The translations under genes were made by a program, and so were the position numbers. Below are positions 27,729 through 36,690 of a DNA stretch of 64,000 nucleotides, piece after piece. Positions within the stretch are counted from its first letter, which is position 1; each line of letters begins with the position of its first letter. The stretch is taken from positions 1-64,000 of the forward strand of contig CABZEW010000005.1 of assembly GCA_902524845.1 (NCBI GenBank), given 5' to 3'. Source of the DNA: an uncultured Alphaproteobacteria bacterium. GTDB lineage: Bacteria; Pseudomonadota; Alphaproteobacteria; Rhodobacterales; Rhodobacteraceae. A model generated the notes under the pieces. It was given only the letters and a program-made list of their open reading frames with translations, had not been told where the DNA came from and did not search any database.

Positions 27729-28407
27729 TACCGTTCTGAAGTTGCAGAAAGTTACAAAGGTATTCGGTGGAAAGGGTGATATGCCATCGATTGAAATATT
27801 TAAAGGAATGGATTTTGCTATTAAGAGAAATGAGGTCCTCGGTCTTTTTTCTCCTTCCGGTTCAGGAAAAACTACTTTTCTTCAAATTGCTGGCTTATTG
27901 GATAGTAAATTTTCTGGCAATATTTATATTAATGGCTCAAGAGTGGATACTAAAAATGACTTGCAAACATCGATTATCAGACGAAAAAACATAGGATTTG
28001 TTTTTCAATTTCATCACCTCATTCAAGAATTTTCGGCTTTGGAGAATGTAATCTTCCCCTTACTTTTTGATGGTAGAAAAAAAAAAATTGCAACTCAAAA
28101 AGGTCAGTACCTCCTAGAAAAGGTAGGGTTGGTGAACCGTATGAATAACCGACCAGCTGAGTTATCTGGAGGTGAGCAGCAAAGGGTTGCAATATGTAGA
28201 GCAATTATTAATGAACCAGCCCTACTATTCGCAGATGAACCAACAGGAAATCTTGATCAGTCAACCACTACAAAAGTTATGAGGTTTCTAATAGAACTAA
28301 TTAAAGAGCACAATATCTCTGCTATTATTGCTTCTCATAATCCGATCATTTCGAAATTAGTAGATAAAAGTGCAAAAATAGTCGATGGAAAGGTAGTCTA
28401 CAGTTAA
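27721..28407 (+). CDS. lolD: Lipoprotein-releasing ABC transporter ATPase LolD
   Basis: ATPase of the LolCD complex (228 aa). Walker A is SPSGSGKTT (a serine replaces the usual first glycine), the Q-loop is in VFQFHHLIQEF, the signature is LSGGEQQRVAICRA, and Walker B is LLFADEPTGNLD. FQFHHLI is typical of the LolD/MacB group. The gene overlaps lolC by 8 nt. Its TAA shares bases with the stop of the convergent gene, a 4-nt overlap. Confidence 0.95.
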   Translation: MSDTVLKLQKVTKVFGGKGDMPSIEIFKGMDFAIKRNEVLGLFSPSGSGKTTFLQIAGLLDSKFSGNIYINGSRVDTKNDLQTSIIRRKNIGFVFQFHHLIQEFSALENVIFPLLFDGRKKKIATQKGQYLLEKVGLVNRMNNRPAELSGGEQQRVAICRAIINEPALLFADEPTGNLDQSTTTKVMRFLIELIKEHNISAIIASHNPIISKLVDKSAKIVDGKVVYS

Positions 28408-29276
28408 AGCTTGCAAATTTTTTTTAATTTAAGCCATTTTTTATTGTTAAAGCCTTTATCAAATGCTTCAGGTCTACCATCTAAACTAATAGAAAACCCG
28501 TTATCCTTATCAAAGTTTAAATGGGTAAAATTTCCAAAAATATAGATTAATAGAGATTTGCTTGTCTGATCAGAAAAGAACTTTCTTATCGCCTTTTTGT
28601 TTTTTATAGCTTTCTTAGCCTCTTTGGTTATTTCTACCAATTTAAATACGCCATCCTTTTCTTCTAAGATACTGTAGGGAACAAGCAATTTTCCTCCGGG
28701 AAATAGAATGCTACTATCTTTTTTTAGATTGATAAATATTAGCTCAATATTCCTGCTTGCTGTGGACAGGTAGTTTTTGTCAGAGCTATGAATATAGTCA
28801 TTGACTTTTTTAATGTCGCAATAAGATACTCCCGAAATTTCACTAAACATCATGTTACCAAGATTACTTTCTTGTTCATCAGAGGTTATAGAGGCAGCAA
28901 TTTTCTCGGTAATTTTTCTAAAATAGTCTGAAAAATAGACAGAAGAAAAAATTAGTAAAATAAATAGAAAAAACCATGGAAACAAATTAGAGATTTTTTT
29001 TCGTTTAGTTTTATTACATAAAAAAATTAATTGGTTTACAGCATCTTGGTCAAAGATATAAAGACTTTCAGTCTCTTCCATGTCTGGACAAAACATAGAT
29101 TTTGAGGTCTCTCTAGTTTTTAAAAATATGGAGGAGTATGCCCATTGCCTTAGCGGCTCTCCTCTTTTATCCAAAATATTAAGCGAAATTGAACCAAATG
29201 TAATCAACACTTCGGTAGGCTCATTAGAATGAGAGTTCCACTCTCCATTAACCTCGAGTTTAGAGTAGCTGACCAA
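28404..29276 (-). CDS. M48-peptidase-like membrane protein lacking the zinc motif
   Basis: A 290-residue protein with one membrane segment (about 98-115). Its layout matches alphaproteobacterial M48 metallopeptidases with an N-terminal beta-rich domain: residues 10-90 hold the small domain (SLNILDKRGEPLRQWAYSSI), then the helix, then FPGGKLLVP (192-200), equivalent to the ALPGG strand that precedes HExxH in M48 enzymes, and a terminal KKWLKLKKIC like the AEWxALRAIC end of the family. Where HExxH is expected (about 212-221) the sequence reads KLVEITKEAK, so no zinc site is present. I infer an inactive relative. The family link is by eye. It follows the acyl-CoA ligase by 1 nt. Confidence 0.5.
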   Translation of the reverse strand: MVSYSKLEVNGEWNSHSNEPTEVLITFGSISLNILDKRGEPLRQWAYSSIFLKTRETSKSMFCPDMEETESLYIFDQDAVNQLIFLCNKTKRKKISNLFPWFFLFILLIFSSVYFSDYFRKITEKIAASITSDEQESNLGNMMFSEISGVSYCDIKKVNDYIHSSDKNYLSTASRNIELIFINLKKDSSILFPGGKLLVPYSILEEKDGVFKLVEITKEAKKAIKNKKAIRKFFSDQTSKSLLIYIFGNFTHLNFDKDNGFSISLDGRPEAFDKGFNNKKWLKLKKICKL

Positions 29277-29277
29277 G

Positions 29278-30909
29278 CTATCTTAAATCTGGATGTTCAT
29301 AATCCAGATTTGCTACCAATTTCCTAAGTTCCAGTTTTGAAATCTTACCCGTTGCTGTATGTGGGATTTCGTTTACAAAGATCACATCGTCTGGCTTCTG
29401 CCACTTAGCGACCCGTTTCGACACATGGCTAATAATACTATCCTTATCGGCATCTTTACCGTCTTTCGTCACTATCACCAAAACAGGCCGTTCATCCCAC
29501 TTAGGATGGGGAACTCCAATGGCTGCTGCTTCAGCAACATCAGAATGACCAACAGCTGCATTTTCCAAGTCAATCGATGAGATCCACTCCCCACCTGATT
29601 TTATTACATCTTTTGATCTATCTGTAATACGCATATACCCATTTTTATCGATTGTCGCAACATCTCCCGTATTAAACCAATTATCTTCGTCAACGGCTAA
29701 TTCTTCCATTTTCAAATATCTTTTAACAACTGCTGCTCCCTTACAATAAAGATCACCCTGGGTACTACCGTCCCACTCTATTTCTTTACCATCATCGTCA
29801 ACAATTTTCAGGTCTACACCGAAAGGAGGGTGCCCGGTTGTTTCTTGTATATCGAGCTTATCGCCTTCGTTTAAACTTTCAATCTCTGGCTTAAAAGAAC
29901 AAATCGTGCCGAGTGGCGAGAGTTCTGTCATTCCCCATGCGTGTAGCACTCTCACGCCATATTTATTTTGAAAATCTTCAATTACGCTTCTCGGACAAGA
30001 TGAACCGCCAATTATCACACGTTCCAGCGAACTAAGTTTTTTTTGCTCACTTTCCAGAAAGTTTAACAATAGCAACCATACGGTAGGTACCGCTGCAGTC
30101 ATAGTTACACCTCTCTCCAGCATATCGTATAGAGATGATGGGCTCAAATCACCTCCAGGGAGTACAATGGATGATCCTACTAATGGAGCGGTATAAGCTA
30201 TCGACCACCCATTAGCATGAAAAAGTGGGACAACTGGCATTACTGTATCGGTACTAGACAAATTTAACATGTCTGGAGCGGCTTGCGTAAGCGCATGTAG
30301 CGTATTAGATCGATGGGTATACACAACTCCTTTCGGATTACCAGTGGTTCCAGAGGTATAGCATATTCCACAGGCATCTGTTTCCTCTCCTTCAACCCAT
30401 TGAAAATTCTCACTTCCCATTGACAAAAGTTCCTCATATGCAATCACTTCTGAAAATTTGGTGGAAGGCAAATCCGCTTTAGAACAGAGTATCACTACTT
30501 TCTTAACATTAGGACAATCATCAATTATTTTTTCAATTACAGGTACAAGATCTAGGTCAATAATTATGATTTTATCGTTTGCATGATTTATTATATAGAT
30601 GAGCTGTTCAGAGAATAATCTCGGGTTTAGGTTGTGATTGACCCCTCCGGCACCAGGAATACCATACCAAACCTCTAGGTGGCAATGATTGTTCCAAGCC
30701 ATAACACCTATAACGTCCCCTTTTTTAATACCAAGCTTCTGTAATCCGTCAGCCACTTTTTTCGAATTTCTGCAAACATTTGTATAATCTGTATTGGTTA
30801 TTGTTCCCTTGGTATCTTTCGATATGATTTTTCGTTTAGAATGATACTTTGCGGCATGGTCAATAATACTAGTGACCCGCAAAGGAAAATCTTGCATTAA
30901 ATTGTCCAT
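29278..30909 (-). CDS. Long/medium-chain fatty acid or DmdB-like acyl-CoA ligase
   Basis: AMP-forming acyl-CoA ligase (543 aa). The ATP loop is [29 protein letters not shown] is the second motif, [17 protein letters not shown] is the hinge, and [15 protein letters not shown] the C-terminal catalytic lysine region. The N-terminus [14 protein letters not shown] and [10 protein letters not shown] resemble the group that includes DmdB of marine alphaproteobacteria (3-methylmercaptopropionyl-CoA ligase) as well as fatty-acid ligases. Sitting at the end of a beta-oxidation block, it probably feeds acyl-CoA into it. The substrate is not fixed by sequence. Confidence 0.85.
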   Translation of the reverse strand: MDNLMQDFPLRVTSIIDHAAKYHSKRKIISKDTKGTITNTDYTNVCRNSKKVADGLQKLGIKKGDVIGVMAWNNHCHLEVWYGIPGAGGVNHNLNPRLFSEQLIYIINHANDKIIIIDLDLVPVIEKIIDDCPNVKKVVILCSKADLPSTKFSEVIAYEELLSMGSENFQWVEGEETDACGICYTSGTTGNPKGVVYTHRSNTLHALTQAAPDMLNLSSTDTVMPVVPLFHANGWSIAYTAPLVGSSIVLPGGDLSPSSLYDMLERGVTMTAAVPTVWLLLLNFLESEQKKLSSLERVIIGGSSCPRSVIEDFQNKYGVRVLHAWGMTELSPLGTICSFKPEIESLNEGDKLDIQETTGHPPFGVDLKIVDDDGKEIEWDGSTQGDLYCKGAAVVKRYLKMEELAVDEDNWFNTGDVATIDKNGYMRITDRSKDVIKSGGEWISSIDLENAAVGHSDVAEAAAIGVPHPKWDERPVLVIVTKDGKDADKDSIISHVSKRVAKWQKPDDVIFVNEIPHTATGKISKLELRKLVANLDYEHPDLR

Positions 30910-30930
30910 AATTTGTTCCCTTGTTAATCT

Positions 30931-33108
30931 TTAGTTATAGAACTTGCTTCCACTACTAGCTAGTTCTTTTATTATTTTTGGTGGAGCAAACCTAGCACCA
31001 TATTGCTCAAATAATTTTTGACATTCCGACAGGACATTCTCATGCCCTACATGATCAAGCCAACTAAATGGCCCACCTGCCCATATGAGACAACCCCAAC
31101 CTAAAATACCACCTACATCTCCTTCTTCAACACTTAGTAAAATATTTTCTTCATAAGCTCTTACGGCCTCGAGTGCTTGAACGTAGGCAAGACGATTTTT
31201 TACTAATTCTGAAGTGATGTCAGCGTTCTTCCTTTCTATATTTAGATTTTTCAAACCTTCCCATAGTTTCTGGCGACGCCCTTTGTTATCATAGTCATAA
31301 AAACCAGCGAGTTCTTTTCTCCCAAATCTCTTTTTTTGTGACATTTCTAACAAAATGCTCTCAGTTCCAGTCTCCTCGTAGTCTTTTCCTAGAGCTGCCT
31401 TTGTCTCTTTTGCAACGTTTAAAGCTAGTGAAACCGATAGTTCGTCAAGCAACTGCAAAGGTCCTACGGGCATTCCGATTTGTTTAGCTGAGTTTTCAAT
31501 AAGAGCAGGTCCAATTCCTTCACTGAGCATCCGTAATCCCTCATTAATATAAGGAATTATGCATCGATTTGCATAAAATCCTCTAGAATCATTTACAACG
31601 ATGGGTGTTTTTTTTATCAAACTGATATAATCTAATGCAACTGCCAAAGACCTTTCATTAGTTTTCTGGCTCTTGATTACCTCAACTAAATTCATTTTGT
31701 CTACAGGACTAAAAAAATGTATACCTATGAAACGGGTTCTGTCCTTTAATACCTCAGATAACTTCGTTATAGGAAGGGTGGATGTATTGGAAGCCAAAAT
31801 GCTGCCTTCCTTTAGATGAGGCTCAATTTTTTGATACAAGCTTTGTTTTAGCTGTAAATCCTCGAATACAGCTTCAATAACTAAATCACTGCCTGAAATT
31901 CTCTCAAGCGATGAGACCGTCTTTACATGTCCTAGAAGTTTGGTTTTCTCTTCCTCAGACAACTTTTTTCGTTTAACACTCTCGTTTAACAGCATCTCAA
32001 TTTTCATTTTTCCTGCTTCTGCCGCTTCAATATTTTGATCAACAAGTAAAACCTGAAGTCCATTTAGAAGGGATGCGAAGGCGATACCTGATCCCATCAT
32101 ACCGCTCCCAATAACACTAATTTGTTTCAAATTTGTTTCTTTCGCCCCAGCCGGTCGTTGCTGGCCTTTTTCCAAAGCACTTTTGTTCAAAAAAAGAGTT
32201 CGAGCCATGTTAGTGCATGTATCCGTCATCAAAACACTTGTGAACCAACGTGCTTCAATTTTCAGAGCGCTGTCGAAATCAACGAGTGCACCCTCATAAA
32301 CTGACGAAAGAAGTGCTTTTGGTGCAGCATATAAACCTTTTGTTTTTCCATTAACCAAAGCGGAAGCACCAACAAAAGACATGAAACCAGAAGGATGATA
32401 TGGTGCTCCGCCAGGAAATTTAAAGCCCTTTTGATCCCATGGTTTGATAAGGTCTTGTGGAGATGCTGATAAAACCCAATTCTTCGCTTTTTGAATTAAT
32501 TCATCTCCGGCAACAACTTCATCAACTAAACCAATACTTTTCGCTTTATCGCTAGCGAAAAGTTTACCCTCTAGTAGAACTGATGAGGCACCCATAAGGC
32601 CCATCATTCTTGGTACTCTTGTGGTACCTCCTAAACCTGGAAAAAGACCAACCAGTATTTCGGGTAATCCAATCTTTGACTCTTTTGACGACGAGAAGAA
32701 TCTTCGGTGGCAAGCTAGCCCTATTTCGGTGCCTATTCCAGCGCATACACCGCCACCAGCAAATGCTACTGGTTTGGCTTTAGAGGAATCATCAATTTTC
32801 CCAAGCTCGATCTTTCTAAGCAGAGTATGTCCCTCCATAATGAACTCAAAGATCTTCGATGCTGGGTTAGAGCCAGAATTACGCTTTAAAGCCTCCAGTG
32901 TGGAAAGATCCATACCTCCAGAAAAATCGACCTTGCCTGAGGTTATTATGATGCCTTTTATAGTCTCGTCTGATAAAGCTTCAATGATTAGCTGTTGAAA
33001 ATTTTTGAAGCCATTTCCAGTCATTGTGTTCATGGACTTATCAAGACAATTCCACGTTATAAATGCGATGTTATCTTTATCGACTTCTTTGGTAAAATCA
33101 CTAAACAT
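30931..33108 (-). CDS. fadJ: FadJ/FadB-type multifunctional beta-oxidation protein
   Basis: Fusion of enoyl-CoA hydratase/isomerase (about 1-290) and 3-hydroxyacyl-CoA dehydrogenase (about 325-725). The hydratase half has SGKVDFSGGMDL and AFAGGGVCAGIGTEIGLAC (oxyanion hole and catalytic region). The dehydrogenase half opens with ISVIGSGMMGSGIAFA, then SNTSTLPITKL and GIHFFSPVDKMNLVEVI. I place the start at ATG 33108 (725 aa), with GGGAA 5 nt upstream; the longer frame from 33168 would overlap the thiolase gene. It carries out the middle two steps of beta-oxidation. Confidence 0.9.
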   Translation of the reverse strand: MFSDFTKEVDKDNIAFITWNCLDKSMNTMTGNGFKNFQQLIIEALSDETIKGIIITSGKVDFSGGMDLSTLEALKRNSGSNPASKIFEFIMEGHTLLRKIELGKIDDSSKAKPVAFAGGGVCAGIGTEIGLACHRRFFSSSKESKIGLPEILVGLFPGLGGTTRVPRMMGLMGASSVLLEGKLFASDKAKSIGLVDEVVAGDELIQKAKNWVLSASPQDLIKPWDQKGFKFPGGAPYHPSGFMSFVGASALVNGKTKGLYAAPKALLSSVYEGALVDFDSALKIEARWFTSVLMTDTCTNMARTLFLNKSALEKGQQRPAGAKETNLKQISVIGSGMMGSGIAFASLLNGLQVLLVDQNIEAAEAGKMKIEMLLNESVKRKKLSEEEKTKLLGHVKTVSSLERISGSDLVIEAVFEDLQLKQSLYQKIEPHLKEGSILASNTSTLPITKLSEVLKDRTRFIGIHFFSPVDKMNLVEVIKSQKTNERSLAVALDYISLIKKTPIVVNDSRGFYANRCIIPYINEGLRMLSEGIGPALIENSAKQIGMPVGPLQLLDELSVSLALNVAKETKAALGKDYEETGTESILLEMSQKKRFGRKELAGFYDYDNKGRRQKLWEGLKNLNIERKNADITSELVKNRLAYVQALEAVRAYEENILLSVEEGDVGGILGWGCLIWAGGPFSWLDHVGHENVLSECQKLFEQYGARFAPPKIIKELASSGSKFYN

Positions 33109-33119
33109 AATTTTCCCAA

Positions 33120-34328
33120 TTAAACTTTTTCTATTATTGTTGAAGCGCCCATTCCGGAAGCTACGCACAGCGTGGTAAGTGCCGTAGACTTACCTGTTCT
33201 TTCAAGTTCATCTAATACAGTTCCCAAAAGCATTGCGCCCGTAGCCCCCAAAGGATGTCCCATAGCGATAGCTCCACCATTGACATTTATCTTTTGATGC
33301 TCCACTCCAAAATGCTCCATGAAAGACAGTGGTACCGAGGCAAAGGCCTCATTTACCTCGAATAAGTCTATATCTTTTATGTTCATTCCACTTTGCCTGA
33401 GAACCTTTTCGGTGGCGGGAAGGGGGCCTGTGAGCATAATTGTAGGGTCGGTTCCAATTTTTGACGTTGCTACAATTTTTGCCCGAGGCTTTAGAGCGTT
33501 TTTTAATCCAAATGCTTTATTGCCAATTAAAATGGCCGCGGCTCCGTCGACAATCCCACTTGAGTTTCCAGCATGATGTACATGATTGATTTTTTCAAAC
33601 TCGGGATATTTAAGAAGCGCCACTGCATCAAAACCTGGCATTACCTCTCCCATATTTTTGAAGCTTGGTTCCAATCCACCTAAAGATTGCATGGAGGTTT
33701 CTGGTCTGATGTACTCATCTTCCTCGAGGATGGTCAATTTGTTTTGATCTTTTATAGGCGCGATTGAATTCTTGAAATGCCCTGCCTTTCTAGCAGCGGC
33801 TGCTCTTTTTTGACTCTCTACCGCAAAGGCATCAACATCATCTCTGGAAAGACCATATTTTGTGGCTAAAATGTCCGCTGAAATACCTTGTGGGACAAAG
33901 AAGGAATTCATTGCCAAAGTTGGGTCAACCGCGATGGCTGCACCATCTGATCCCATAGGAACACGGCTCATCATTTCCACTCCCCCAGCAACATAAGCAC
34001 TGCCAGCAGATCCTTTAACTTGATTTGTTGCTAAGTTTACAGCTTCTAATCCACTCGCACAAAATCTGTTTATAGATAGACCTGGAGTAGACTCACTGTA
34101 GTTTGCCGCAATAACAGCGGACCTTGCTAAACATCCCCCCTGCTCTCCAACTTGTGTAACATTACCCCAAATCACGTCTTCCACTTCTTCCGTATTAAGA
34201 TTATTTCTAGAACGTAATTCGTTTAAAATCTTTGCAGAAAGAGAGACTGCTGTAAGCTCATTGAGCGAACCTTTTTTTCCCTTTCCTCTTGGGCTTCTTA
34301 CTGTATCGTAAATATAAGCCTCTTCCAT
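33120..34328 (-). CDS. fadA: Acetyl-CoA acyltransferase (thiolase)
   Basis: Thiolase (402 aa) that cleaves 3-ketoacyl-CoA in the last step of beta-oxidation. Nucleophile Cys90 in [12 protein letters not shown], His358 in [10 protein letters not shown], and Cys388 in CVASGMGA form the catalytic set; VNEAFAS is also present. It lies 11 nt before fadJ and 18 nt after the acyl-CoA dehydrogenase gene. A biosynthetic acetoacetyl-CoA thiolase is less likely given this context. Confidence 0.9.
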   Translation of the reverse strand: MEEAYIYDTVRSPRGKGKKGSLNELTAVSLSAKILNELRSRNNLNTEEVEDVIWGNVTQVGEQGGCLARSAVIAANYSESTPGLSINRFCASGLEAVNLATNQVKGSAGSAYVAGGVEMMSRVPMGSDGAAIAVDPTLAMNSFFVPQGISADILATKYGLSRDDVDAFAVESQKRAAAARKAGHFKNSIAPIKDQNKLTILEEDEYIRPETSMQSLGGLEPSFKNMGEVMPGFDAVALLKYPEFEKINHVHHAGNSSGIVDGAAAILIGNKAFGLKNALKPRAKIVATSKIGTDPTIMLTGPLPATEKVLRQSGMNIKDIDLFEVNEAFASVPLSFMEHFGVEHQKINVNGGAIAMGHPLGATGAMLLGTVLDELERTGKSTALTTLCVASGMGASTIIEKV

Positions 34329-34346
34329 GTGTCGATCCTTTCCGAT

Positions 34347-36122
34347 TTAAAATTGATTTGCCGCTAAGCTCATCACTTGTTTTTCTCCAGTTACAATCCT
34401 ATCCAATCTAAGTTTAGTCTCGGGAAGCTGACGGAGCATAAAATAGGCGCCTGTTAAAATCTTTGCCTTCAAAAATTCCTTATTAGCCTTAGTATTTTTG
34501 AGTTGTTCCTTAGCAGTCTGTGCTTGTTTAGACCATATAAAACCCAGGGAAACTAAGCCCACTAAGTGGAGAAAATCGGTTGCGCCGGAAACCGCACTTA
34601 GAGGGTTCTTTAACCCATTTTCCATAAAAAACATAAGCGCTGTCTGCAGATGTTCGATAGATTTCTTAAGTGGAGCAATAAAATCCGTCTTGAAATCTTC
34701 AGAATGCTCCTCTTTAATGAAACTCTGAATTAAATTAAGATACTCTCGCATATGTTTGCCTCCATTAGTGGCTAGCTTTCTACCAACTAAATCAAGGGCT
34801 TGAATTCCATTTGTACCCTCATAAATCATTGCAATCCGGCAATCTCTTGCATATTGGCTCATGCCCCATTCTTCAATATAGCCATGTCCGCCAAATACCT
34901 GTTGCGCGTTTATAGTGTATTCAAATCCCTTATCGGTAACGAAGCCTTTTATTACAGGAATTAAAAGACTGGCAATTCCCTCAGCACTCTTATCATTCTC
35001 TCTTTTTGCCTTGTCCAAAAGTACGGCAGCCCAAGCGATAAAGCCTCTTGCCCCTTCGATGAATGATTTCTGTTCCATGAGATTTCTTCTAACATCAGGA
35101 TGAACAATAATGGGGTCTGCATTTTCGTCAGGTTCGGCTTGTCCTTGGATTGCTCGTCCCTGCCTTCTATCTTTTGCGTATGCTAGTGCTGCTTGATAGG
35201 CTATTTCAGCTTGAGCTAACCCCTGCATGCCCACCCCTAGCCTTGCTTCATTCATCATTGTGAACATCGATCTAAGGCCCTTATTCTCTTCTCCAACAAG
35301 ATAACCCTTCGCGCCATCATAATTCATTACACAAGTAGCATTACCTTTGATACCCATTTTTTTTTCAATTTTTCCAACTGATAAGTTATTTCTTTCACCT
35401 AATGATCCATCATCATTTACAAGAAACTTTGGAACTACAAATAGTGATATGCCTTTAACTCCCTCCAAAGCATCTGGTGTTTTAGCTAACACTAAATGTA
35501 TTATATTTTTTGATAAATCATGATCGCCGGAGGAAATAAAAATTTTTTGACCTGATACTTCATATGAGCCATTTCCGTTAGGAGTTGCCTTAGTCCTTAT
35601 CAACCCTAAGTCCGTACCACAATGCGGTTCTGTTAAGTTCATGGTGCCGGTCCATTCACAACTGGCTAGCTTAGGTAAATATAATTGCTTTTGTTCCTCA
35701 GAACCGTGGAGAAAAATAGCAGAGTATGCACCTCTAGAAAGTCCACTATACATGGTCAATGACATGTTAGCGCTTGTAAACATTTCATTTGTAACCGTAG
35801 AAAGTATTAGTGGTAAATTTTGTCCACCAAACTCTTCCTCAATATCAAGAGACAGCCAACCGCCCTCTCTTAGTTTATCAAAAGCAACTTTGAAGCTGTC
35901 TGGAGTGCGCACAATTCCATTTTCTAATTTGCACCCCTGCTCATCTCCATCTCTGTTGGAGGGTGAAATTACTTCGCTTGCTAATTTTCCAGCTTCTTCA
36001 AATATAGTCTTTGTAAATTCAGGCAACAGGTCATGATAGCCTTTGATATCTTCTTTTTCTATCTTGAGAAAATCGTGAAGTATGAAATTGAAATCTTCTA
36101 ATGGTGGTTGGTATGAATGCAT
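34347..36122 (-). CDS. Acyl-CoA dehydrogenase, long form (FadE/DmdC-like)
   Basis: FAD-dependent acyl-CoA dehydrogenase (591 aa) of the long class with an extra C-terminal domain. Seen: TMNLTEPHCGTDLGL (FAD/substrate contact), the MNEARLGVGMQGLAQAE helix, and the catalytic-glutamate segment MIYEGTNGIQALDLVGRK. The C-terminal about 130 residues form the added helical domain. DmdC, which oxidises methylmercaptopropionyl-CoA in marine bacteria, has this same architecture, as do fatty-acyl enzymes, so the substrate is open. It is the first enzyme gene after the MerR regulator. Confidence 0.88.
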   Translation of the reverse strand: MHSYQPPLEDFNFILHDFLKIEKEDIKGYHDLLPEFTKTIFEEAGKLASEVISPSNRDGDEQGCKLENGIVRTPDSFKVAFDKLREGGWLSLDIEEEFGGQNLPLILSTVTNEMFTSANMSLTMYSGLSRGAYSAIFLHGSEEQKQLYLPKLASCEWTGTMNLTEPHCGTDLGLIRTKATPNGNGSYEVSGQKIFISSGDHDLSKNIIHLVLAKTPDALEGVKGISLFVVPKFLVNDDGSLGERNNLSVGKIEKKMGIKGNATCVMNYDGAKGYLVGEENKGLRSMFTMMNEARLGVGMQGLAQAEIAYQAALAYAKDRRQGRAIQGQAEPDENADPIIVHPDVRRNLMEQKSFIEGARGFIAWAAVLLDKAKRENDKSAEGIASLLIPVIKGFVTDKGFEYTINAQQVFGGHGYIEEWGMSQYARDCRIAMIYEGTNGIQALDLVGRKLATNGGKHMREYLNLIQSFIKEEHSEDFKTDFIAPLKKSIEHLQTALMFFMENGLKNPLSAVSGATDFLHLVGLVSLGFIWSKQAQTAKEQLKNTKANKEFLKAKILTGAYFMLRQLPETKLRLDRIVTGEKQVMSLAANQF

Positions 36123-36144
36123 AGTTTATCTTTCAAAGTTTAGT

Positions 36145-36567
36145 TTACAAATCTTGGGAGCCTGCACCCCTTTTTAGAAGCAACTCCTTACAAAGTTGAA
36201 GTTGAGTTTTGAGATCTTTTATAGCTAGGCCCAACTCTCTTTTTTGTTGTTCCATCGAAGATAGTCTCTTTAAGCCAAGTTGGTAGGTTTGTTTGATTTG
36301 TCTGGTACGATGATCACCAAAATCATACAAATTAAGCAACTGCCTAATTTCTTCCAAGCTAAAGCCAAATCGTTTGCCTTGCATAATTAATTTCATTCTT
36401 CCTCTATCACTCTTGGTAAATAATCGATGTTGACCGCGTCTGATTGGAAATAGAAGCTCTTTGGATTCGTAAAATCTCAATGTTCGAGCGCTTACCTGGA
36501 AAAGTTTACACATCTCAGTAATAGTGTTAACTTTTGCTTGCTTACTTTTTGTGGAAATCACATTCAT
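36145..36567 (-). CDS. MerR-family regulator of the beta-oxidation block
   Basis: A 140-aa MerR-type regulator: N-terminal winged helix (CKLFQVSARTLRFYESKELL, then RRGQHRLFTKSD), second helical motif GFSLEEIRQLLNLYD, and a C-terminal coiled coil (about 90-130). Metal-binding cysteines of MerR/CueR are lacking: only one cysteine lies in the C-terminal part. It lies 22 nt before the acyl-CoA dehydrogenase gene in the same direction. MerR proteins of this kind (LiuR and relatives) control acyl-CoA and branched-chain amino acid degradation. A 16-bp palindrome upstream is its likely operator. Confidence 0.85.
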   Translation of the reverse strand: MNVISTKSKQAKVNTITEMCKLFQVSARTLRFYESKELLFPIRRGQHRLFTKSDRGRMKLIMQGKRFGFSLEEIRQLLNLYDFGDHRTRQIKQTYQLGLKRLSSMEQQKRELGLAIKDLKTQLQLCKELLLKRGAGSQDL

Positions 36568-36594
36568 TGTACTACCTCTAGCTGAAAATAACTT

Positions 36595-36610
36595 TTTACG
36601 TTAACGTAAA
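36595..36610. promoter_or_regulatory. 16-bp perfect palindrome, probable MerR-family operator
   Basis: TTTACGTTAACGTAAA, a perfect dyad lying 28 nt before the merR start and 80 nt before the MATE start. Sites with paired ACGT cores are used by LiuR-type MerR regulators. It could autoregulate merR and the beta-oxidation genes, and perhaps the divergent transporter. A TTGACA on the minus strand at 36636-36631 may be a -35 box, but I found no good -10 partner. Confidence 0.55.
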
Positions 36611-36690
36611 GTGGAACACAATAATAATATTGTCAAAGCGCCCATACGGTCAATTGAATTTTAAAAAAAAACTAATTTTGCCAATTGAAA

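Noticed and set aside
10994..36122. A complete DMSP demethylation pathway
   Set aside because: Only ligase and dehydrogenase relatives are present; no dmdA or dmdD is seen, so this remains a possibility for substrates only.
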